64,000 nt of DNA from Epiperipatus broadwayi (lineage: Eukaryota > Onychophora > Udeonychophora > Euonychophora > Peripatidae), in contig JAQFVV010006199.1 of the NCBI GenBank assembly GCA_028023455.1, positions 3,188,646 to 3,252,645 on the forward strand, in the 5' to 3' direction. The translations under genes were made by a program, and so were the position numbers. The notes beneath the pieces are model-generated. The model was given only the letters and a program-made list of their open reading frames with translations. It was not told the origin of the DNA and did not search any database. This document shows positions 1 to 12,859 of the stretch, piece after piece (position 1 is the stretch's first letter; each line of letters begins with the position of its first letter).

Positions 1-307
1 TTTTACTAAATAAAATCTTCATGTATATTTTATTAAATGAAATCTTCTCTCTATATATATTATAGTGGCATAGCATGTTATTTATATAAATTATAGTATT
101 CAAACAAGGGCCATTTATTTTTAAAGCAGTAAATCATATTTCATGTCATTAGTGACATTCATTCGTATTGCATTACTGACATTCGGCCTTATCTTTGTGT
201 TTTTATATATATATGCTTCTTAATCTGGTGGTTGCAACAAGTTCAAACCCATAGATTTCTTCTCAAACCTTGTCCTGAGGATAGTGAATCTTCCCAGGAC
301 TATTTAT

Positions 308-485
308 TTCGTATAAAATGCCTCTGGTGGTGATCCCGTAAGTTTGGCACATGCTATACATATTCACTTCATATAAAAGGGCCTCTGGCTGTGATTCCCG
401 TAAGTTTGGCATACACCATGCCTATTTACTTTCTTTGTATCTAGGCCTGCATGTCGGCAATGATCCACGGCATGCCTATCCACTT
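308..485. repeat. Diverged tandem repeat, about 60-bp unit, 3 copies
   Basis: Two adjacent units (about 308-367 and 368-429) share TATAAAA, GCCTCTGG, TGAT(T)CCCGTAAGTTTGGCA and end in CAC or TAC. A third, more diverged unit (430-485) keeps GGCCTGCATGTCGGCAATGATC and GCATGCCTATCCAC. Composition is clearly less AT-rich than the flanks, which suggests the remnant of a longer repetitive element. I do not recognise the family. Confidence 0.5.
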
Positions 486-1369
486 CATTCTCATCCAGAA
501 GCATGACCGTTTCCTCTTAGTTATTTTTGGCCATTATGTCAATACCGCCCAAACTTTGTATTATTATTGTTATTTCTTTTGCTTATGACCTAATTTTAAT
601 GCTGTAATAATATTAAAATTACACTCTGCTCAATAAATATATATAAATGCCAACTACTTCTATTTTATTAATTAAATTTATTTCAGTCTTATACAGTCCC
701 ACCATCGTAACTTATTTCTGTATTTAAGAGTATCTATATGCCTTTGGGGAAAAATAAAGTGTTCTTCGTACCAGCACTAATTAAAAGAATTTTCATTAAG
801 TATTGTAATCATAGAATCAAATGTAATTTTCAAATGTTTTTTATTTATTTTCATGATCTTAATGGTGTGAAAATAGCTTATATTATATCTGTAATGAATC
901 TCGGAATGCTCCCTAGTCACCATGTTTCAGAACTGTATATAAAAGCGTTAATAGTAATTTTATGTAATCCTTTCTAGTATTTGATTGGCATCTTAATATT
1001 GGACCCACCAAAGATGTGTGCTTATTTATAATATATCATTTAGCTAATGCAGAGCATATGAGAAATAATAGCGTGAATGACACTCTGTAATCATTTACTG
1101 CTTGCTCATTCATGCACACACTAATGTATATAATTAAGTCATTATGTAAATAATTTATCATTACATTAAACTATATTTTTATTGTCTAACTTATTTGAGT
1201 AGTTTGAATTCCTCTTTTCTTCACTTCCACATATTACAGCCATGCTTATATATATTTTAGTTTAGTCATAGTAATAGATGTCTCATTGTCTTTTCTGCTC
1301 TCTTAGTTGGCCGGATTTAAAATTAATTCTCATGTGCCATCATTGTTATGTTATCCATTATGTGTTTGA

Positions 1370-1520
1370 TCTGGGGCTTAGAGAGTGGGTTCGAATTCAG
1401 GCTGGTCACTGACCTAAATCTCAGGCTTGACTGGTTTTGAAGTACATTTTGTGAGTTCCAGTTCATGTTAGATGGACAAACATGTTTTGACCAGTACACT
1501 ATGTAATTCTTGATAGAACC
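1370..1520 (+). repeat. Possible tRNA-derived SINE fragment
   Basis: A GC-richer patch contains GTGGGTTCGAATTCAGGC at about 1386-1403, which fits the RNA polymerase III B box (GGTTCGANNCC). About 130 bp of non-AT-rich sequence follow it. I cannot find a convincing A box at the normal 30-60 bp upstream, so this may be a 5'-truncated or decayed copy, or a chance match. Confidence 0.3.
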
Positions 1521-2843
1521 TTTTTATCCATTTCATGATGTCATCTCTCTTTTTAATAATAGTGCCATTTTTTTATTGCACATATAAGTTTCCGATCAAT
1601 ACCAAAATGTTGTTTTACACTTTTGAGACTTTTATTCTCTTTTGCCAAAAAAAGATTTCTTCCATGTTTTATGCAACATTTAATTAAATTTCAACAAAAA
1701 GTCCAGTAAGGTAATTTAGCTGCCTAGCAGTGCATAATTTAGATAATAAATTTATAACTTATTTATAATACTCTCTTTGCTAAACAATTCAATTGGTACA
1801 CTTCTCAGTTTCAAATAAATTATTAGAGAGCTATTATAGCACTGAATTGACTAACTTAAAGCAGATTAAATTAACAAAAGCAAACTAAACTGACAGAAGC
1901 ATACCATCACTTGATTGGTGGATTAAACTTTCACCTGATGGCTTAATTTACATATAACTTTGATATTACACAAGTAAAATCAAAAAATAAAATAATGACT
2001 CATTCTTTTTTAAAATATTACTTAAACTATTAATTGTAAACCAATTTCCATTTTATTAAAATCAACTAAAATATTTTAAAATGACTTTTAAAATAATGTT
2101 TTATCAATTTATCCCACATTTAATTTTTAATGTATCTATTTTTTTTAAAACAAAATATTTAATTTTTGCTAACTACATTCATTTTTTAAAATTATTTAAA
2201 CATTTTATGATAACTAATTTTAATATTTTCTCTTGTGATAAATAAATAAATATCTTCAATTCTACAGTGTAATTTTAAGGTAATTTTTGAAACTTTGTTA
2301 ACAAAAAAACTAGTAAGCATGCATGTATTAATATTTACATGTCACATGACTTACAACTTAGACTGTATCAAATTCTGTCTGGGAAAATTAAATATTTAAT
2401 TGCAACAATTATCATATTAATGAAATAATATAATAATATAATTTAGAATAATAATTTCAATACTATAAAATGAAATATACATTTCTCTACCACAAAGACT
2501 ACTTTTAAAACATATAATATTAAATATAATTATTAAATATAATTCATACTGTAAAATGTAATATTTATTTAATTATAGGTTATTGCTGTTAAAATTCAAC
2601 TTTTAATACATATTTTAAAGACTTATTACTACACTATTTTATTATGGCCAGCTTTCCCAACCATATACAATTATATATTTAGCTTTATTTAACTGTTTTA
2701 AATTCATTTAGCACAATTTTAGGCATTAAATATTGTCATCTTACTTTAATTAAGTTTTGTAAAAGATTGTCAGCATAACATAGTCATTATACGAAGAGAA
2801 CACATCTTAAATTTAAATTTTTTTAGTAAATTAATATAATAAA

Positions 2844-3014
2844 TTTATTCTGACCTAAAGAAAAGGGCACAATATATATATATAAACAAGTAGTTAATTT
2901 AAATTTTCTGCTTTAAATATTATATAATGTTTATATTTATTCTGACCTAAAGAAAAGGGCACAATATATATATATAAACAAGTAGTTAATTTAAATTTTC
3001 TGCTTTAAATATTA
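2844..3014. repeat. Exact 92-bp tandem duplication
   Basis: The sequence from TTTATTCTGACCTAAAG to GCTTTAAATATTA occurs at 2844 and again at 2936, identical over about 79 bp, with a 13-bp linker closing the 92-bp period. Absence of differences implies a recent duplication. The unit contains a short (AT)n run that may have promoted slippage. Confidence 0.85.
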
Positions 3015-3592
3015 ATCAAGGTCATATTAGTACTAATAAAAGTCACATATTACTTTTAATCTTTTGTTAATGATATTTTTTGATATACCTTGTTTTAAGG
3101 TCCAAATCATTTTTTTAGTGTATTATTAATACTTTTATTACAAAAAACTTCATCATTCATAGATATGCTTGCACTGTAACTGTAAATTTTAAGGTTTCTT
3201 AGTAAATATTGGATATTTTTATTTAAAATTATGTGCATATCTTTATATCAATATTGCCATATAATACTAAATTGTCCATGCACTTTACTACTGTTAATAT
3301 TATGGCAATAATAAGGTTCTTTATACAAGAGCAAAAAAAATCATGACATAGTAGTTACTGCATCTGATAGAGAATATAATTTGGATAGTTTTAGAGTTAC
3401 AAAAAGATTTGGAATTTTATTTAGGTAATTAGGTATTAGCCAACTCAGATAGCTATTATTTGCTAGAGCATAAAATAAAGAAAAATTTAAACTCTCATTG
3501 TGAATAGTTCATTAATCAATAAATGTCTTCTCTTTTATTATTTTTAAAAGAACATATTAGAAAAATTGTTTACCTTTTAAATGTACATAGGA

Positions 3593-4150
<558 letters not shown>

Positions 4151-4676
4151 GAAATTTGATTATCCTTTACAAAACTGATTGTAAAATATTTTCAAAAGAA
4201 TATTTTTCTGTTTAAATTTATTCATTGCTACAATTTTCATTAATGTATCTAGCCACAATTTTTTTTTTTAAATCTTAGATAGTGAATGATAAAATTGTCA
4301 AGATAAAACCTATCATGAAATCACAACTGAAAATATAAACATCAATATTAAAGATATCAATTATATTTAAATTAAATCAGGAAATTTTATAATTTAATTA
4401 AAAATTTATGTAGAATCTTTTGTCACAATAATTTTCTTTAAAGGCAATAAATTGAATAAATAAAAAAAATTCTGAAATTGTAAATTAAACAACAACAAAA
4501 ATAAAATATGATAGACTAAGAAAGATCCCAGAATCATCAAAACATAGCGATTATGGTAAATTCCTTTCTTTACTTTGACTTACCAATAATACTTAATCTA
4601 CTTAGTTTATTACTATGCTTTGCATAAAATATTTTCATATTAATTTTAAGATTTCCAAGGAAAAATTACTAGATAT

Positions 4677-5294
4677 TGTAACGGACAGTCCATTATGCCT
4701 GGATTTGCACTTGCCCACACACCAGATGTAACAGATGGGAAAATAACTTGTGGACTGAGATACTATGCAGATGTAGCAATCTGGAGACTATCACTCAGTG
4801 TGCCCTAATTTATTGCCCCCGATGACACAGTCTGCAGAGACCTACCAGGCTTGGAAGGGGAAAAAGTTGCACCTAACTATGGTCGGACTTTGGGTCTTTG
4901 GGTAGAATGCTAATGAATACCTGATAAAATGCTTAACCAATGATTGTGTGCATTTTAATTGATTTTCTCTATCCCCATTTAATAATATCAAATGCAATTT
5001 AGGCTAGTTCAACCACTTTCACCCCTTTCTGATTCCATTATGCCCTAATATTCGAGCCCAGAAAGAATATTGCTTTTGACTCCCTTAACAGGTATTAATG
5101 GATACACACAGCAACTCCTGCACCTATATATAGGTTACAACTAGCATTTATTATATTTGTTTTACTCTACAACTTTTATATGACAAGAAAAATAGATGTG
5201 TGTGCGTGCATAATTGTTTGTAAACTGTGGAATGTCAGGACAACTCAATAAACCAGAGACTGGAATAATATAAACTCTTAAACATTTATTGACA
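4677..5294 (+). repeat. Candidate solo LTR or repeat island
   Basis: A GC-richer island in AT-rich flanks begins TGTAACGGACAG and holds a TATA-like CCTATATATAGG (about 5122-5133) followed by an AATAAA at about 5247. TG start, TATA and poly(A) signal in that order would fit a solo LTR ending near TTGACA at 5294. I find no matching 5-bp duplication (GATAT before, ATGAT after) and no second copy in the window, so this is a weak call. Confidence 0.3.
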
Positions 5295-5326
5295 ATGATA
5301 AATAACAAAGTATAATAACAAAAGTA

Positions 5327-5391
5327 ATGATATATATATATATATATATATATACTTTTGTTATGATATATATATATATATATATATATCA
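5327..5391. repeat. (TA)n tract with short palindrome
   Basis: Two (TA)n runs flank ACTTTTGTTATGA and are preceded by AACAAAAGTAATGA, so the segment can fold back on itself. No coding content. Confidence 0.7.
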
Positions 5392-5399
5392 CATGTGAA

Positions 5400-7168
5400 C
5401 TTCTACCATTCTATTAACTAATAATTCTTCAGATCCATCCCTTTTACCCCATGGTAGAAATCCATCTATGTCACTCATTCTTTACAAATCATGAACTATA
5501 TAGAAAAATAGACATTACTAATTTAAAATGATTGAGATGCTGGCTAGCTAAATTATATATTTACTGATTTTCACAATCTATTTAATTTAAGTACCCCCCC
5601 CCCCAATTTATATATATGATAGGTATAGAAATTAATACTAGTTGATTAGTCAATCACACTGGAAAAATATATATAGGTTAATCAACAAAATAAAACATAT
5701 AAGATGTATTCTGCATCAAGTGTTGCAATTTAATCTATAAAAAGAAATGTAGAAAATCTTACTTTACTATTTACATGGATAACCTGATGTGAAGCAGGCG
5801 GGTTGACCTAGATTTTATTTACAATAGAAAATATCTAAGTGAATCATTCCCCCATTTCTTCTTTTCTAATTCCAAAAAATAAGGTTTCTAGCATCAGAAT
5901 GTGAACATACAATGCAGATAATAAAAATAAAAAAAATAAATTTACAACATTAATTTCTTGATTAAAATTGTAGTTGGAATAAAGTTAATAAAAAATCATT
6001 CTAACAGAAGTAGTAGTTGATAGTTAGGCATGTTATTCTCCAAAAGCAGTTTGACTCAGCAAATTATTTTCTTTGTCAAGGATATATAGGTACAATGGTA
6101 TCTCCTGTAGTTGTGTATGGTAAACATCTTGATCCTTAACTGATTCACCTTTAAATATTCCAATGTTTGTTTACTTTGTACTGCAGGCATCCTCTTGTGT
6201 GTTTTACAATAAAGTAGAATAAAAATAGAGGTTTTATGCAACTGTTAGAAAATAACATGATGCACAATAGCATTTTTGTCTTAGCCCATATTCATCTTAA
6301 AGTACAATTCAATAATTATTTGTAATTATAAATTTGTTAGATGATATAAAAGCACTTTACATATATATGTATTAAAATAATTATTTCATTTTTGCTTCCT
6401 ATTTTCAGCAGACTTAATTTTCATTTTTCTCTTTGAAAAGATTTAAAATATAAAAAATTATTCCAACAACTTTCAAAACATGATTTAATTATCTCAAAAT
6501 TTATAAATTATTCTTACTTTTCTTTTTCACTTTCTTTCTTCTGAATTTGGCAAAATTTACGGTACAGTATTCGACTTTAAAAATTTCTATGATTCAAATA
6601 AAAGAAAAACAAAACTCTATTTTAGTATTTGAAATTTTAATTTAACTGCTGTATATTGTATAGCTAGAATATTATTGACAAGAAGGATTTGTAAAAAGTT
6701 TGTTTTTATACAGTTTGTGCGTAGATCTATCTCTTGAAATGCTTAGATTTATAACTGCCTATTGTTTAAATACATTTTATTTATTACAGATAAAAAATAG
6801 AATAATAAAATCAGTTTTATTTTCATACATGGCCACCTAACTTGACCTCAGGCTACCCCTAAGTCATCTGACTATAAATTAATATTCAATTTTAAATTTT
6901 AAAAAATATATACATTACAGTTTATTAATCAAATAGGTATATATATATACAATATTATTTTCTAAAATATTCATTATATTAAATTTATTACAAAATAATA
7001 ATCTATTGAGCATTCCCCAATTCACTGTAAATAAATATATATGTGTTGTACATGTATATATGTGTTAATAATAAACAAATAATCTCCCCATTATTAATGC
7101 AAGTTCCAAATGGATTGGGTTCAATAAGCAGGCTGATCTTGTTAGAAATATTTGCATTGTAAGCTACC
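5400..7168. other. AT-rich intergenic DNA, nothing recognised
   Basis: Only short homopolymers (a C run near 5595, several A/T runs) and chance open frames under 65 codons. No RNA gene, SINE head or inverted repeat of note was seen. Confidence 0.5.
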
Positions 7169-7551
7169 CTTTATAACAGTGTTCTTCAACCCTTGGTTCG
7201 CAGCCTGGCACCAGGCCACGGAACTTTTCTGCAGGTCTGCGTGCTAGTCGGGCAGTAAAAAGTTTGTAATAATAAATAATAAGAGTTTAAACTTTTAATT
7301 ACTATAGCCAATTTTTATTTATTTTTTCATCTCATTTTTACCCAATTAAAAAAAAAAGTAAACAATAAAAACAAAATCTAACCAATCATTTATAAATTAA
7401 TTTGTTTTTCTAGTTATTACAGATGTTTATGGGGGGGGGGGGCGGGCGGTAGAATTAAATTTTTTATTACTTTTCTAAAAAAATTTTAAAAAAAGCTTTT
7501 TATTATATAAACTCCACATATATATTGTACCGAGATATATCAGGAAGGAGT

Positions 7552-7577
7552 GTGCTTGCTTCGGCGGTACACATAAT
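7552..7577 (+). ncRNA. U6 snRNA 5'-end-like segment (fragment)
   Basis: GTGCTTGCTTCGGCGGTACA followed by CATAATTTTA closely resembles the conserved 5' stem-loop of metazoan U6 snRNA (GTGCTTGCTTCGGCAG-type). The similarity stops after about 26 bp, and the rest of U6, including the ACAGAGA box, is absent. It is therefore a fragment or pseudogene, not a working U6 gene. It lies inside the hAT element. A chance match is possible because a flanking TTGTACCG can also pair with CGGTACA here. Confidence 0.4.
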
Positions 7578-7974
7578 TTTAAAAAATAATATAAATTGAT
7601 AAACGATTTGTGTAAATATTAATAAAAATAAAAGATCTCTTAGGGTAAAATAAGAATAAAGATTTTTTTCCTCATAGACAGGTTATCGTTAAAAGCATAA
7701 AATAAATAGTTTTATAATATATAATTTTGAATTGTATTTAAATAAAACCTAAAGAATTAAAAATTGATTTAACTAAATTTGATTTGATTAAAATTTGATT
7801 TAACTAAATTGAAATTCGATTTAAGATTGCTTTAAGAAAAAAAAGAAAAAGCAAGGTGGAATTCGTTTTGTCTTATAATCATAATAAAAAAGAAAAAATA
7901 TATGTAATTAAATGAATGTAGTGAACAATGGGAGCTAATGACAAACATAAGAAATTTCCATTAAACGGCTAATT

Positions 7975-8100
7975 AGTGAAAATAACCTTAACAAAGAAAT
8001 TGAAAATAACTTTAACAAAGAAATTGAAAATAACTTTAACAAAGGAATTGAAATAACTATAACAAAGAAAGTGAAATAAAGAAATTGAAATAACTCTAGC
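7975..8100. repeat. Minisatellite, about 24-bp unit, about 5 copies
   Basis: Units of the form AACAAAGAAATTGAAAATAA with ACTTT or CTT linkers repeat four to five times and decay to the right. It lies inside the hAT element upstream of the TATA box, so it could belong to a promoter region of captured sequence. Confidence 0.75.
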
Positions 8101-8222
8101 AGAGAATACAAAGAAATTAAATGACCAATGCGAACACCAGAAAGTCAGCACGGACCATAACTGAAACACCAGAGGATTAGTTACGTATTGTAGATTGAAT
8201 CCGCAAGATAAGGACCGTAAAA

Positions 8223-8250
8223 TATAAAAGGGGCGAATTTTCTATTCATT
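8223..8250 (+). promoter_or_regulatory. TATA-box promoter candidate in the hAT element
   Basis: TATAAAAGGGGCG at 8223-8235 is a strong TATA-box match. An initiator-like TTCATTC occurs about 20 bp downstream. The next 360 bp are GC-richer, and CTAGGTAATG at about 8587 could be a splice donor. This looks like the start of a transcription unit carried in the element, but I find no protein I recognise downstream. Confidence 0.4.
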
Positions 8251-9596
8251 CACATCTCTACTTAATCATAGCTTAATCACATCTTACTCTTCTTATTCAT
8301 TCATTAATTATATTATTTTCATAGATCGAGAGTATACGTCTAAAGTAAAATGCTGCATTGTTAAACCCATCGTGTGAACAACCGGCCGAATCCTTCCATG
8401 CAATACCAACAGCAGACAGTTCAAATTTCGATCATGGTCGTGTAAAACAAGAAGGAGACGGAGTGTCCACGTGGAGCCCACAGGATCCCAATGACATCGG
8501 GAAACGGATTGCAAAGAGTTAGCGCTAACTGACCGAATGAAATACTATCAGAAGCAACGTTCGGAACCGTGCAAAAGGGAGAAAGCTAGGTAATGTTTCT
8601 TTCAATTTCTAATTCACTAAATAAAAGCCGTAATAATAAACTCTGAACTTTATCTTATGAACAATAACTACTAAGTGTCTTTAGCTCCATTATCCAGAGA
8701 TTTTAGTGTGATTTCAAATATAAGTGTATGAGTATAATTATTTTCAAAATGTATTTATAATGTGAGATTTCAGTGTGATTTCAACTATAAGTGTGCGTAT
8801 AATTATTTTTTGTATTTATAATATGAGATTTTATTGTATTAAATATTATCTAAACTTGAACGAAAGTGTAGTTAATTATATTATAAGACCAAACGCAGTA
8901 TAATAGCGTAAATGAAGATTTCATGGTTTAGTAATTACTCAAATTAGATTTAAATTAAATAATTAAATAAAAGAAAAAGAGAGAGCGAGAAAATTAGCGC
9001 AGAGAAAGATTCTAAAATTGATTGTTAAGTAGGTGGAGTATATTTTATTGATTATTGTAGCTGAGCTAGCGGGAGCGGGTACTAGACCGTATTGGTCAAG
9101 CAGACTTGTCGACAAGGTCGGCTGGCGCCCATAGGATTTCTTCCTTTAAATAAATAAAAGTTTGATTGGTTAATATGTAGTCTAGTAAACGAGTATAAAT
9201 GTTATTGGCAAATGTTTTCCAATGATGTTGATTACTCTACCCGAGGTACTGACAGCCCTGTGATAGGATTTTGTGTAAGAGGGAGGTACAGAATTCTGAT
9301 CGAGTCATTATTATAAAAATTAAAACATTGTTATTGATTTATATAAATGATGTTTTTATAAAATTTACGAGACGACGTAAGAGGGTGGAGGTATAACAAT
9401 ATATAAAACTTTATCTTATATATTTAACATTGTTGTTTTGATCAGTTATAACAATTATGCTTATCTTTAAGAAAATTTATCTATAGACTTCTACCGGTCT
9501 GCGAAATCTTATTCTTATTTTTGCTGGTCCACGGAACCTTATCCTTATTTTTACCGGTCTGCAGGTGTGAAAAGGTTGAAGACCACTGCTTTACAA

Positions 9597-12060
9597 TATA
9601 TATCAAAGGAATCTGTAAAAAATAATTTTTTATTCAATTTATATTATATTTAAAGAAAGAATTTTGTGATGCTGCTGCAAGCAGTCAGTCTAAAGTATTA
9701 AGAATTTTTTTATTTTAGATTATTATCCTATCTATAACATTCAGCTAACTTCATTTTTTCTACTATCCCAAATTTTTAATTAACTTTTAAATTATTACTT
9801 GATAAATAACAACCTGTAAATATTTAATATCGGTAATATTTTTTGCAGTCATTTTACAAATGAAATCTTAAAACATTTATTCACTATAAGATAATTATTA
9901 ATTTAAGTGAAATATTATACAAAGAGATTTTTTTTTCGAAAATAAATTACTTTGCCAGAATAATTATTATAATAATCATTTTAATAATTGTGTCTCAAGA
10001 AATATTTTTCACATTCACATTTCTTTATCAGAAAAAAAAAAAAAACTTTCTAGAATTGATTTACTTTACATGTACACATAGGTAGATCATTAAATAAAAT
10101 TTATTATATTACAAATTACAGATTAATTTTATACTTTTTTTATATTATAAGTCATATTCACACATAAAGATGTGTGCACATACTGTAGCCTAAAAGAGTA
10201 ATTATATTAAGAAAATTACTATTAATCGAGAGACTCTTTTCTGAAACATGGGCTATACTCAGTGAGGTTACAATAATTTTAAGATGATACTATAGAGACT
10301 TACAATAATATAGAGGAAAAATCAAACAATACTGCAAATAATGATAGCATAATAAATGATTTTGAATAAATGGTAGAGAGGAAAATTTCTACTCTTGCTA
10401 AATATTTATCAGATTTAAACTCCCATTAAATTATATTCTCTGAGTAAAATAAATTTGTACTTAAAGAAGTATTTTCTAATAAATCTTGTAATATTTCAAG
10501 AATATGGTAATACTCTTATTATCAATTCTGAATAGCATGACCTGAAATATTTGATTTATGTAAAACTACCATAAAATGTACTTTTCTTATAACACAGGGA
10601 ATAAATAAAAAATACTTATCTTATACTACCAATATTTGATATCATGACATAAAGAATTGAATAAATAACTATGAAAATAACAAGAATAAATAATCTCAGG
10701 GTTTCTACTGTAACTCTTGTAAATTGTATTATCATGTAATGTTGCCTATTAAATAAATAAATGGATAAATGAATGAGTGAATGACATCCTGGCTGACTAT
10801 AGGAGGCAAACACTTTTTTGTAGTGACTGCTTTCTGCTATTAAATAACAATACTCATTAAAATTATGTAAAAGGATATTTATTCTAATATCTAATTGCCT
10901 AATTAAAATATTTTAAATTTAGAATAGTCATAGCCTTTTTTCCCAGGATATCACTCGATATTGTAGAAAGACAAGGGTGCTTTTTATGTCTTTCCACCCT
11001 CCCACAGACAACCTTCATAAGTAATTAAATGTAATTAGACCTTGAATAAAATAGTCATTCAATATTTAAATAACTTAATCATGTGCAGTCAGAAATAATA
11101 GAGGTAATCTTCTGAACTGTCAAGAAATCTTCATTTCCTTGTGGTATAATCTTCCTTCTTAGAAGATAAACATAGTTGAAATATATCTTAATGTAACATA
11201 TTATTATTTATATCTGCAAATGTTTAAATATCTGTTACCTTGATTTCACTTAGAAATCACAATTATATGCATGACTTTATTTTTATTTCTGTGAATATTG
11301 AAATATTCTGAATATCATTAACTCAATGAAAATAATAAATATTATGAACCCAAGACAATATCGTACAAAAAAAATAAATAAACAGAAACTAGATTTGTTT
11401 TTTTAAAATAAATAATAAATAGGTTTATTTACAATTACTAAAATGATAAAACAAAATTCATACAAAGTTTGGAATTATTGCCAAGATAGTGCTGTTAAAA
11501 AAGTGTTTCCTTAACTATATGTACTACAGCAACATATTTTAGCCTTGCAAACACACTAACCAAGGTTTTGAAACAAATGATTTTAAATAGATCAACTTAC
11601 TAAACAGTATTAATAAAAGTTGTGAGTTAACAATAGCTAACTTCTATACATCTTAATTCTCCTAGATGATCCTCTAAACAATTTTGGGTCTCATAAAATT
11701 AACGTTTATACCAGTTTAACAATACCTCAGTAACATAATTCTATTTATATTACTTATTTTTCAAAATGATAATAATTAATAACCTTTATTATTGGGCTTG
11801 AATTATCAGTTAAATAAACTTAAATCAATTGCTGGCATAATAAAATTAATATCAGCTTAAAATAAATGATCTCATATTGCTTAATATTCTGTACTATTAA
11901 ATAAACTGAATGAAAGAAAAGTATGGATCACTCATCAGAAGTCATGTTCACACATACTATTAATAAATTTCTGTCCACATAATACTGATAATACCAAAAT
12001 ATTTAATGTAAATGACTTACATATCCATCGGCAAAAAAATTCTAGGTGAATAAAACAATT
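9597..12060. other. AT-rich intergenic DNA, nothing recognised
   Basis: Low-complexity A/T sequence with chance open frames only. No inverted repeats with target duplications and no tRNA-like boxes were found here. Confidence 0.5.
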
Positions 12061-12069
12061 GCATAGAAT

Positions 12070-12267
12070 ATGTGGATTCCTCTTAATGACCATATGCTTA
12101 CAAATAAATTTTTAAAACTATTATCTCTTGTTGGTTTGCTTGCAGCTGATTATAACATCATTGCAACACAGTACAGACATTGTTATACATCTCTTAGCAC
12201 TAAAACAACAAAGTACAACCTGAAGAAACTAAATCCTTCAAAAACTAGCTTATTATTATCATGCATC
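12070..12267 (+). pseudogene. Short coding relic, possible transposon ORF fragment
   Basis: The 66-codon frame is more even in composition than neighbouring chance frames. It contains AADYNIIATQYRHCYTSL, which resembles the A-D-x-I-A-x-x-x-x-Y-H-x-x-CY pattern I associate with uncharacterised repeat-encoded proteins in mollusc genomes. The following 350 bp can be read in fragments (for example KHIVMGDLIHFIKH) with stops between them. No start context, domain or catalytic motif can be assigned. It could equally be chance. Confidence 0.22.
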
Positions 12268-12859
12268 TAGATCACAAAACAACATCACCTATCATGGTGG
12301 AAAATAGATTTAAATACATCATGAGTGATATGCTAAAGCATACACTCCACAGAGCTAACAATATGAAACAATAAATAGTTGGTGGCTTCCAATGCCATAT
12401 CAAAGGCTAAGTATGTGTGGACCTTGTCACAGCACATAGAGAGAGGAAATGGAAAAACACACCAAGAAATATAATGTCTAAGGATTTAGGTACCTTTAAA
12501 TATGTGACAATAGTCATGAGAGTACAGCACTATCAACTCATGGAAAAGCATATAGTAATGGGGGATCTCATCCACTTCATAAAGCACAATAATAAACATA
12601 ACCAAGTAGGGCCTAACATTATGAGGCCAATCAATACCATAAACTAAATAATGACAAGATACTAACTTAACACTATAACTGACTAAAGTAATATTTAAAT
12701 TTAAATTATAATAAACAATAAGCAATGTCTGAAACCAACAATGTGAAATTAAGTCAACTGACTGTGAAATATCAATTAAAAAATTAATAGGATATAAAGT
12801 TTTGGCATAAAATAACAATACACACATGTATGGAATATAAAATATCAAATTTATAGAAA

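Larger units (their letters stand above)
1..3590. other. AT-rich intergenic DNA, no gene seen
   Basis: I see no open frame with coding character on either strand. The stretch holds a diverged tandem repeat near 308-485, a GC-richer patch with a tRNA-like B box near 1370-1520, and an exact 92-bp duplication at 2844-3014, listed separately. The rest is low-complexity A/T sequence. Confidence 0.6.
7177..9588. mobile_element. hAT-superfamily DNA element, non-autonomous, 2.4 kb
   Basis: The left end CAGTGTTCTTCAACCCTTGG and the right end AAGGTTGAAGACCACTG form imperfect terminal inverted repeats of the hAT type (CAGTG...CACTG). They are flanked by an 8-bp target duplication with one mismatch, CTTTATAA at 7169-7176 and CTTTACAA at 9589-9596, the size made by hAT transposases. 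Subterminal sequences repeat GGTCTGCG or CCGGTCTGC, also common in this superfamily. I see no transposase reading frame. The interior from about 7550 to 9150 is less AT-rich than its surroundings and holds a U6-like segment, a minisatellite, a TATA box and a possible primer-binding-like TGGCGCCCA (9122-9130), so it may be captured sequence or a nested retroelement. Movement would need transposase from elsewhere. Confidence 0.82.

Noticed and set aside
7501-7600. Functional U6 snRNA gene
   Set aside because: Only the first 26 bp resemble U6. The ACAGAGA box, internal stem-loop and terminator are absent.
12486-12848. 120-codon minus-strand frame
   Set aside because: Rich in Y, I, L and F as expected for A/T-rich chance frames, with no motif; it overlaps the weak plus-strand relic.
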